Assembly (NCBI GenBank): GCA_959347315.1
Contig: OY365818.1
Coordinates: forward strand, 2,093,222-2,157,221
Length of the DNA: 64,000 nt
Reading direction: 5' to 3'
Source of the DNA: Bimastos eiseni
Taxonomy: Eukaryota > Annelida > Clitellata > Crassiclitellata > Lumbricidae
Made by a program: the position numbers and the translations under genes. Positions 61,201-64,000 of this stretch are shown one piece after another. The notes beneath the pieces were generated by a model, which was not told the DNA's origin, made no database searches, and saw only the letters and a program-made list of their open reading frames with translations. The number at the start of each line of letters is the position of its first letter. Positions within the stretch are counted from its first letter, which is position 1.

Positions 61201-62308
61201 GATGGTAGCACCAGGGACTCTTCCGTCAAGGGCCTGGCAATGCCATCCGGTGGTGGCGCAGGTGGTGGTGGCAGCGGCGGCGCTGGGTCAAAGTCGGCTC
61301 CCAAGCGTTCCAGGTTCGTGTTCTCTTTCGGCGTTCTTAAGGCGTTCCTGTGTGTTCGGAACAGTCTTGCATTGCATTGTTAGAAGGTTCTTAGCTTTCT
61401 TGGATTATTAAGGTGTTGTAACGGCTCTTCTATGTACTTAGAGGGCTGTGCATTAGTAGTCTAGTGGTTAAGAGTGTTTCTCCATCAACTGAGAGGTCGT
61501 AGGTTCATATCGCCACCTAAGCAGTGATGTGTTTGCCTATTAACATGTTCGCTATTTGACCTTGCTATGTCTGAACCCTTGACCCTTTTGCCTTTCAGAC
61601 GTTCTGCAGTTTCGTCCTCTGGCAGCAACGACCTTGATGAAACGTAAGTTTTGTCCTTCATAAGTTTTGTCCTTCGTAAGTTTTGTCCTTCGTTCGATTA
61701 TTACAACAATGTAGCGTCTTCCAGTAATACAGAGCATGTCACAGTAATGACAATTACGATGAAGTAATCTTCATGTATGTTACAGTAATGTAATATATGT
61801 TACGACAATGTGATGCATGTTACTGTTATGTAAGCTATGCTGCACTTTGCAATGTGAATTATATAATGGTAATGTGATGTATTTTACAGTAATCTTACAT
61901 GTATTACAATGACATAATGTGTGTTGAACACCTCTGATGGGTTTTCTTCAAGTGGCACTAGATAAATTAAATGGTGACCCATCTATGTCGACTCGGCCGT
62001 CCACTCCCTAGGGGCAGCTGTAAAAATGAGTGTGTGCCTGACATTGCAATTTGCCAAGAGGTGCATTCAATTAGATCACGACATTTGTGCAGTCATATTT
62101 TGATGTTACTTACTGCGATTTGTCAGTGAGCTAGCTAGTCAATAAACACTGTTTATTATTACTGTCCTCACTACACTACATTACCGTAATCTCTTTCTGG
62201 TAATTGTAGGTTTGACGACGATGACGACGACGACGATGACGACGCTAGTCCGGAGACGAAGGCGCAGCGAGAGAAAGTGAGACGACAGCAAAACAACGCT
62301 CGCGAGCG
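34280..62308 (+). CDS. TCF12: Class I bHLH E-protein, TCF3/4/12 (daughterless) family, 5' part
   Basis: E-proteins dimerise with tissue-specific bHLH factors and bind CANNTG E-boxes. Exons with matching phases: 34280-34330, 35348-35468, 37264-37331, 37646-37727, 39535-39584, 40282-40390, 41559-41620, 49329-49434, 49641-49780, 50637-50822, 51211-51289, 52682-52767, 53331-53393, 55350-55556, probably 57128 onward, possibly 60534-60554, about 61132-61313, 61599-61643 and 62210-62308. Domains in order: AD1 (ELSDLLDFSA then MFSPPV, holding the LxxLL/LDFS coactivator site); an NLS-like KYTPDSKRSK; VYSQSPEEFHHD (vertebrate [11 protein letters not shown]); AD2 core TGDALGKALAS / [24 protein letters not shown]; an acidic DDDDDD stretch; and the basic region KVRRQQNNARER. 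The first bHLH exon ends after NARER, where vertebrate E-proteins also have an intron, so helix-loop-helix lies beyond 64000. Invertebrates usually have a single E-protein, so the symbol names the family only. Confidence 0.95.
34348..34680. repeat. CRE-containing minisatellite, about 41-bp unit
   Basis: Units combine TTATGACGTCATT, ACTACTAATGACTTAGTATC and a CGGCTG/CGGCCT link. Perfect TGACGTCA palindromes are at 34351-34358, 34473-34480, 34514-34521, 34597-34604 and 34638-34645. Decayed versions lie between. The array starts about 18 bp after exon 1. Confidence 0.92.
35348..35468 (+). CDS. TCF12: E-protein exon 2: rest of AD1
   Basis: The acceptor GTTGTAG is followed by MFSPPVPPGADLRNGPNGLD and a glycine run, then GYPGYKTVP. 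It ends one base into a Gly codon. MFSPPV matches TCF12 directly. Confidence 0.93.
36720..37130. repeat. 16-bp minisatellite of forkhead-type sites
   Basis: Units of CATTGTTTACCTGGGC. Nine perfect TTGTTTAC octamers lie between 36722 and 36941, with decayed copies on both sides (about 36600-37130). A related 15-bp array (GGTTTACCTTTCCAT) follows at 37380-37590. Confidence 0.9.
37131..37198. repeat. (TA)n microsatellite
   Basis: A TA run with one GTATGT interruption, 65 bp before E-protein exon 3. Confidence 0.95.
37264..37331 (+). CDS. TCF12: E-protein exon 3
   Basis: Encodes LEDSDNGWTGNVGGPPGPFN then NK. LED and the W-x-G spacing match the vertebrate GSGLEDR...SWG segment. AG/GTGAGT borders, ends in phase 0. 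Confidence 0.88.
37646..37727 (+). CDS. TCF12: E-protein exon 4
   Basis: Acceptor TACGCTTTACAG, donor ATAG/GTAGG. Encodes VYDGHVFGGSNDVMSMFAAG then DMPPSVI. Sequence similarity is weak, but the frame, phases and position fit. Confidence 0.75.
37800..37935 (-). mobile_element. SINE S1 fragment, inverted
   Basis: GGCAGCCATAGGTATTAAGT, GCCTTGGCATATGATGGTGG and GGCCAGTCCTCTACC are the reverse complement of the S1 body. Confidence 0.6.
38620..38985 (+). repeat. Three R1 repeats in series (reference copy)
   Basis: Three copies, about 130-160 bp apart, each with GTTTAACGACACTG (or a variant), TGATAACAAAGATCATTAGC, GTCGCCCTCCTCCTTTATCC and GGCTTGGGACTGGCACTGCC, then a GAGCAGTAG tail. The unit has no obvious pol III boxes or coding potential. 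It is the most frequent dispersed family in the window. Confidence 0.85.
39085..39385 (+). repeat. 33-bp minisatellite
   Basis: About nine near-identical units containing TTTACATGTCTACTTAGAGT then ATGTTAACAGGAG, head to tail with no spacers. Because 33 is divisible by three, it stays open in one frame (period HVYLEYVNRSL), but it lies in an intron and resembles no known protein. Confidence 0.95.
39535..39584 (+). CDS. TCF12: E-protein exon 5
   Basis: Encodes KAGEDVYARASSYHSK after a split Gly codon, with TTTCAG acceptor and AAG/GTAAGC donor. It corresponds to the GK-SERGSYS-like segment of TCF12. Confidence 0.85.
40282..40390 (+). CDS. TCF12: E-protein exon 6
   Basis: Encodes GMLAGSLPISPSPLNPSLRS then PTYYPVKRPATDDSLT, ending one base into a Gly codon. 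The SPxQ...YY pattern parallels the LGSP...GTAYYSF segment. Confidence 0.85.
41084..41360 (+). mobile_element. Full-length SINE S1 with tRNA-like head
   Basis: The head TGGTGTAGTGGTTCGAGTGC (A-box type) and GGTCGTAGGTTCAAACCCC (B-box type) are spaced as in tRNA genes. The body follows with GAGGACTGACCAC, TGAAATCACTAACA and GGCTGCTTCAGAGTTAG. A head-only relative is at 61445-61520. Confidence 0.75.
41559..41620 (+). CDS. TCF12: E-protein exon 7: basic NLS-like segment
   Basis: Encodes GGGRSGKYTPDSKRSKNSS, acceptor TCTTTTGTAG, donor GTAAGT. It takes the place of the vertebrate AKKVRKVPPGLPSS segment just before VYAPSP. Confidence 0.88.
41780..42055. repeat. (ACAG)n microsatellites
   Basis: Two main runs of GACA units, about 41786-41835 and 41965-42053, with degenerate sequence between. 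Confidence 0.95.
42598..42670 (+). repeat. SINE-tail repeat (TTTATATAGCGCC)
   Basis: GCAATGTAATGTAATCGAGC followed by ATTTATATAGCGCCGC and a CAGCGCTCTCA segment. Near-identical starts lie at 40198, 47288 and 47375, and an inverted copy at 50545-50600. Confidence 0.7.
43381..43438. repeat. (GT)n microsatellite
   Basis: GT run with a few CG changes. Confidence 0.95.
44400..44700. repeat. GA/GACA simple sequence
   Basis: Purine-rich, with GAGA and ACAG units; part of a longer AG-rich stretch from about 44100. Confidence 0.9.
45056..45122 (+). repeat. G-rich minisatellite with quadruplex potential
   Basis: Three to four units of GGGGGGGGTGAAGGGTTG. Several runs of three to ten guanines within 65 bp satisfy the G-quadruplex pattern many times over. 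Confidence 0.85.
45240..45520. repeat. CT-rich simple sequence
   Basis: TCTC-rich pyrimidine tract; Ser/Leu-rich frames over it are artefacts. Confidence 0.9.
45540..49328. other. E-protein intron 7, right part
   Basis: No exon is recognised. Contents are an R1 repeat (46540-46590), SINE tails (47288-47445), a duplicated stretch (GCCATGACCTGCCCTGGGCT near 47680 and 48383), GA-rich DNA (48530-48800) and a GAT/GAC repeat (48893-48990). Confidence 0.5.
48893..48990 (+). repeat. (GAT)n(GAC)n microsatellite
   Basis: About 20 GAT units followed by 10-11 GAC units. One frame gives poly-Asp, but there is no exon support. Confidence 0.96.
49329..49434 (+). CDS. TCF12: E-protein exon 8: VYSQSPEEF
   Basis: Acceptor TTTGTCCAG. 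Encodes VYSQSPEEFHHDPNRFPSPR then IPGQLNMYADYQPYP, ending one base into an Asp codon. It is a direct counterpart of [21 protein letters not shown] in TCF12. Confidence 0.93.
49641..49780 (+). CDS. TCF12: E-protein exon 9
   Basis: Encodes GIRHGDPSWPVNGALMATGY then HLSNVQPALPGQFTPSGPYS and MPDRNL; TTTGCAG acceptor, GTAAGG donor. It starts by completing the Asp of the conserved DG pair (vertebrate QDGTHNSSDLW). Confidence 0.92.
50637..50822 (+). CDS. TCF12: E-protein exon 10: AD2 core
   Basis: Encodes SYHVMTSGLPPFRGTVPSGA, a Ser/Gly stretch, then SPTGDALGKALAS. LP-F-G and TGDALGKALAS are near-identical to vertebrate E-proteins. The donor GTAATA interrupts at LAS/IY, as in vertebrates. Confidence 0.95.
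50886..50942. repeat. (TTA)n microsatellite
   Basis: About 17 TTA/ATT units directly after exon 10. Confidence 0.95.
51211..51289 (+). CDS. TCF12: E-protein exon 11: AD2 loop
   Basis: Acceptor TCTTGTTTAG. Encodes [20 protein letters not shown] then SPPPLT. Matches [22 protein letters not shown]; ends one base into a Gly codon. Confidence 0.94.
52150..52545 (+). repeat. TCC/CTC polypyrimidine tract
   Basis: Nearly 400 bp of CTCCTC/TTCTCC sequence between exons 11 and 12. Long frames on both strands are compositional. It may form triplex DNA. Confidence 0.9.
52682..52767 (+). CDS. TCF12: E-protein exon 12
   Basis: Acceptor TTTCTTTTCAG. Encodes SISHWHQPVGVAPAPGHPVK then KMPQLHPM after a split Gly. 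Matches the GTSQWPRPGGQAPSS region. The donor ATG/GTCAGC leaves phase 0. Confidence 0.85.
52920..53290 (+). repeat. TTC-rich polypyrimidine tract
   Basis: CTTCTTC/TTCCTC sequence ending about 40 bp before the 53331 exon acceptor. It may act as an extended polypyrimidine tract. Confidence 0.85.
53331..53393 (+). CDS. TCF12: E-protein cassette exon 13a: HLDDVIHVLRDH
   Basis: A 63-nt exon, phase 0 to phase 0, with ATTCAATCAG acceptor and CAG/GTAACA donor. Encodes NNQSGADHLDDVIHVLRDHV then Q. Its core is a variant of [14 protein letters not shown] in the next exon, so it looks like a duplicated exon. By position it equals the TCF12 alternative insert that ends ...HLQDAMSFLKDVCEQ. It can be included or skipped without changing frame. 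Confidence 0.8.
53487..53705 (+). mobile_element. tRNA-derived SINE S2 (best copy)
   Basis: The head GGCCGATCGGTTAGAGCGGT and GCGCGGGTTCGAACCTCGTC looks like a tRNA-Leu/Ser type A box and B box with a long variable arm. The body has CCAGTGTGTAGGGACCTTGA, GCAAGTCCTTCGCGC and GTTGGAAGAAGGGCGGTATC. Other copies are at 17640-17915 and 54782-54885. Confidence 0.8.
53786..53925. repeat. Palindromic dispersed repeat R3
   Basis: GACGGCGATTCCCGGGGGTC, GGGACAAGTCCCCCACC, AGAGAGGGGACACGTTATAC and GAGATCGCTACTTCT. Longer than the copy at 31876. Confidence 0.65.
54782..54885 (+). mobile_element. SINE S2, 5' fragment
   Basis: TGTCGGCCGATTGGTTAAAG, GGATTCGATCCTCGTCCGAG and CCGTGTAGGGACCATGA: head and start of the body only. 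Confidence 0.7.
55350..55556 (+). CDS. TCF12: E-protein exon 13b: [14 protein letters not shown]
   Basis: Acceptor GCATTGTAG. Encodes [20 protein letters not shown] then a Gly/Ala/Met/Ser-rich stretch to SSSIDGHT; donor GTACGT. Nearly identical to [21 protein letters not shown] of vertebrate E-proteins. Phase 0 at both ends. Confidence 0.95.
55635..55930. mobile_element. MITE with inverted ends
   Basis: Left end TCCGAAGGTTCTATAGTTCA; right end TTTGAACTATCGAACCTTCGGA is its near-perfect reverse complement. The interior has ATCCAGCTTCTATTTAGGCA units like the element at 12-525. No open frame for a transposase. Confidence 0.7.
56570..56680 (-). repeat. Dispersed repeat R1, inverted
   Basis: ACTCTGACAGTGCCAGTCCC, AAGCCTGGATTAAGGATGAG and GGCGACGCTGATGATCTTTC: a well-preserved inverted copy. 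Confidence 0.85.
57128..57190 (+). CDS. TCF12: E-protein exon 14 candidate, no normal donor
   Basis: The acceptor TTCTTGTCCACAG is good and the phase (0) fits exon 13b. It encodes NRGSPLVGRDHHGIALRFSR, aligned with [20 protein letters not shown] of TCF4, and the vertebrate exon also begins just before NR. The frame then reads Gly-TGA (57191-57193), and the only later GT nearby (57212) lies past the stop. It may be an alternative last exon, use a non-GT donor, or contain an assembly error. The right border given is the end of recognisable similarity. Confidence 0.55.
57540..57676 (+). repeat. (CT)n / (CTGT)n microsatellite
   Basis: Long CT run with an internal CTGT block. Confidence 0.97.
58141..58318 (+). 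repeat. (GT)n(GA)n and (CTGA/CTGG)n microsatellites
   Basis: A GT run to 58170 followed directly by GA to 58204, then GACT/GGCT tetranucleotides from about 58236 to 58316. Confidence 0.96.
59340..59690 (+). repeat. Diffuse repeat of GGATTTACAG motifs
   Basis: Loose recurrence of GGATTTAC, GATTACA and TTACATTTCATTTG. It lies just upstream of the possible internal first exon. Confidence 0.5.
59753..59956 (+). CDS. Possible alternative first exon of the E-protein gene
   Basis: ATG in a strong start context (GTCCGCCATGTGG), preceded in frame by TAA at 59741-59743. Encodes 68 residues from MWHPQLGWEGLGTDG to STAPYYSR, rich in Gly, Tyr and Ser. A donor AGG/GTAGGA follows in phase 0. Splicing to the downstream phase-0 exon would give a short bHLH isoform lacking AD1 and AD2, in the manner of vertebrate HEBAlt and TCF4-A. 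No homologue of this peptide is recognised. Confidence 0.4.
60534..60554 (+). CDS. Possible 21-nt E-protein microexon
   Basis: A very strong acceptor (TTTTTTTGATTCTGTTTTGCAG) and donor CAA/GTAACG enclose seven codons, TLNQSGQ, phase 0 to 0. It could correspond to the TDLN..Q segment of vertebrate E-proteins, but it is too short for certainty. Confidence 0.35.
60560..60840 (+). repeat. 45-bp minisatellite with six CCAAT boxes
   Basis: Units contain AGCCAATCAGAAGTGAGTCA and ATCATTAACGGGTCAGA. CCAAT cores are at 60591, 60636, 60675, 60727, 60772 and 60817, mostly in the NF-Y-like context CCAATCAGA or CCAATGAGA. Confidence 0.9.
60945..61140 (+). repeat. 46-bp minisatellite running into an exon
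   Basis: About four units of CCGGTTGCCATGGTAACTAT followed by TTCTTCACGTAGATGCTGTT and GATAAT. The final partial unit, CCGGTTGCCATGG, is the beginning of the E-protein exon with ATGGACGAC. Confidence 0.88.
61132..61313 (+). CDS. TCF12: E-protein exon 16: acidic/Ser-Gly linker before bHLH
   Basis: Encodes (PVA)MDDSSSKDDMPDKYSVR, a Ser/Thr stretch, MPSGGGAGGGGSGGAG and SKSAPKRSR, ending two bases into an Arg codon at TCCAG/GTTCGT. SSxDDM matches the SSDDMKSDDE segment of TCF12. The left border is uncertain: a phase-0 acceptor AAG at 61129-61131 and a TAG at 61112-61113 are possible, and the ATG at 61138 could itself start a short isoform. Confidence 0.75.
61445..61520 (+). mobile_element. tRNA-like SINE head (S1 relative)
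   Basis: TAGTCTAGTGGTTAAGAGTG and GAGAGGTCGTAGGTTCATAT match the head of the S1 copy at 41084. Confidence 0.6.
61599..61643 (+). CDS. TCF12: E-protein exon 17
   Basis: Encodes RSAVSSSGSNDLDE with split codons at both ends; acceptor TTGCCTTTCAG, donor AAC/GTAAGT. Counterpart of the SSRGRTSSTNEDED segment. Confidence 0.88.
62210..62308 (+). CDS. TCF12: E-protein exon 18: acidic run and bHLH basic region
   Basis: Acceptor GTAATTGTAG, donor CG/GTGAGT. Encodes T-F, ten Asp, ASPETKAQREKVRRQQNNAR and E, ending two bases into Arg. QREK-RRxxNNARER is the DNA-contacting basic region, with the E-box Glu in NARER-type context. The remaining helix-loop-helix is outside the window. Confidence 0.97.
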
Positions 62309-62404
62309 GTGAGTTTGTTTGCCAGAGACTCGGAATCGTTTCCGTGGCAACCGGTTTTCCGGCTTTTGCGCATGGCTGAAGTAGCGACCTGAACCTCTTC
62401 GTCT

Positions 62405-62645
62405 GCTCACTCCGCCACTGCTCACACTTTGGCAGTGCCAGTCCCAACAATGGATAAAGGAGGAAGGTGTTGCTAGAAACCGTGTTGAATTGCTGATATC
62501 TTGTTAAATCTTTGTTATCACAAGGTGTCTTTAAATCAAAACTGCTATGTTGTGGAAACTTTGACACTGCTATTGCAGTGCCAGTCCCAAGCCTGGATAA
62601 GGGAGGAGGGTGATCTTTGTTATCACACAGTGTCGTTACACTGAA
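62405..62645 (-). repeat. Two inverted R1 repeats
   Basis: CACTTTGGCAGTGCCAGTCC with AATGGATAAAGGAGGAAGGT (62425-62470), and GCAGTGCCAGTCCCAAGCCT with GGATAAGGGAGGAGGGTGAT (62573-62615). CTTTGTTATCACA tails follow both. Confidence 0.8.
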
Positions 62646-62819
62646 ATTTGCTTTGAGTTGGTTTTCCACTGTGCCATGGTCAACAGAATCAGGGTTTTAG
62701 GGGATCCAGCTGTCTTCCTCTGTCCATGAGTGGTTCTTTGACCTTTCACCTCTGGGTCTGCTCAAGTGACTGCTCTTCTTCTTCTTCTTCTTCTTCTTCT
62801 CTGCCTCCTTTGTCTGTAT

Positions 62820-63060
62820 TCGTCATCATCAATTTATGACGCCAGCCATTTGGCGGCGACTGGTAGGAATAAATTATTTCCGTTGTTCTCGGTCTTTTGT
62901 CAAGTTCTTTGCTTCCCTTAGTCTCATTCCAAGTGATGTTATGTCCTCATTTATGTTTATAGTCTCGATCTGTCTTTGTATCTTTTCCCTTTCGTTTTAT
63001 TAGCAGTCTGTTAAAGTAAGTACCTAACTTATTGGTTGCCTTTCCTATGTAGTTCTCTCT
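62820..63060 (-). mobile_element. LINE 3' fragment
   Basis: CCAAGTGATGTTATGTCC and the flanking CTCATT/GTTTCAG pattern match 29335-29420, the 3' part of the LINE remnant. A CTT microsatellite (62779-62800) lies beside it. Confidence 0.55.
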
Positions 63061-63424
63061 CAATTGTTGATTTAATAAGAAACTATTCACTGCATTTTAA
63101 GTGTTTATTTTTCAGAAAATGTCATATTGTATTTGTAAAGTAGCCACTGCGAGTTCTTTTTCGTTGACAAATGTTTAGACATCAGGTTGACGTTCTTTTC
63201 AGGATCTTGACTGAACTATGTACTGTAGGCCTGTATATGCCATTGGCCGCCGCATACAGTCGTATGTGCCATTGGCAGCCGCATGAAACTCGCTGTTTGT
63301 TGTCTAAGACTTTGCACTAGGACTTTTCGCTGGAATTCTATTCTAGGTGCACATTAAAAGGTCTTCTCGATTGATTATTAATATTTTGATCTGTTGAGAG
63401 GCTGGCTTTTGTTACCATTTGACT

Positions 63425-64000
63425 TTTGTCAGGGAAACCTTGTTGCATTGGGGAAACCTTGTTGAATTCGCAGGACCTTGTTGAATTGGGGATATCTTGT
63501 TGAATTACGGATATCTTGTTGAATTTGGGATATCTTGTTGAATTGGGGAGACCTTGTTGAATTCAGGATATCTTGTTGAATTGGGCAGACCTTGTTGAAT
63601 TGAGCAGACCTTATTGAATTGGGAACACCTTGTTGAATTGGAGAGACCTTGTTGAATTGGAGAGACCTTGTTGAATTGGACAGACCTTGTTGAATTGGAG
63701 AGACCTTGTTGAATTGGAGAGACCTTGTTGAATTGGACAGACCTTGTTGAATTGGAGAGACCTTGTTGAATTGGAGAGACCTTGTTGAATTGGACAGACC
63801 TTGTTGAATTGGACAGACCTTGTTGAATTGGAGAGACCTTGTTGAATTGGAGAAACCTTGTTGAATTGGACAGACCTTGTTGAATTGGAGAGACGTTGTT
63901 GAATGGGGGAGACGTTGTTGAATTCAGGAAACGTTGTTGAATTCAGGAAACGTTGTTGAATTCAGGAAACGTTGTTGAATTCAGGAAACGTTGTTGAATT
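63425..64000. repeat. 19-bp minisatellite reaching the window edge
   Basis: About thirty copies of GACCTTGTTGAATTGGAGA, most regular in the middle; the last units read GGAAACGTTGTTGAATTCA. It continues past 64000 and sits in the intron that splits the bHLH domain. Confidence 0.95.

Overview
The window looks like ordinary nuclear DNA of an invertebrate animal. Coding exons are short, have GT/AG borders with matching phases, and are separated by introns of up to about 7.7 kb. The rest is AT-rich and full of microsatellites, minisatellites, tRNA-derived SINE-like repeats, decayed LINE pieces and foldback-like elements. There is no sign of operons, CRISPR arrays, plasmids or phage. A small heat-shock protein with two alpha-crystallin domains is best known from flatworms, so a spiralian is possible, but the phylum cannot be fixed from the sequence alone.

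Four protein-coding genes can be supported. (1) Rab11 GTPase, plus strand, exons 1003-4851; the first coding exon lies left of the window. (2) An RFX5/RFX7-family transcription factor, minus strand, six exons from 14763 down to 7205. It includes the winged-helix DNA-binding domain and one 3.7 kb exon for a long Ser/Thr/Pro-rich tail. The six exons total 4299 nt, an exact multiple of three; the initiator exon was not found. (3) An intronless tandem alpha-crystallin-domain small heat-shock protein, minus strand, 19106-20221, with a TATA box about 60 nt upstream of its ATG. (4) A class I bHLH E-protein (TCF3/TCF4/TCF12, Drosophila daughterless family), plus strand, from 34280 to the right edge. 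The bHLH domain is cut by an intron after NARER at 62308 and continues beyond the window.

Layout: 1-1000 foldback-like element and Rab11 intron; 1003-4851 Rab11; 4852-7204 Rab11 3' side and intergenic; 7205-14763 RFX gene; 14764-19105 repeats; 19106-20290 heat-shock gene and promoter; 20290-34279 gene-poor, with tetranucleotide and AT microsatellites, LINE remnants and a long GA tract ahead of the E-protein; 34280-64000 E-protein exons in repeat-rich introns.

The points most worth a second look are these. A TCF12-like, RFX7-like and Rab11 gene lie together, as their human relatives do on chromosome 15. The E-protein has two versions of one short helical exon, a possible internal first exon and a conserved exon without a usable splice donor. 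Intron 1 holds five perfect CRE palindromes and intron 2 nine perfect forkhead sites. Two minisatellites grow out of exon borders. I saw no clearly novel multi-gene system.
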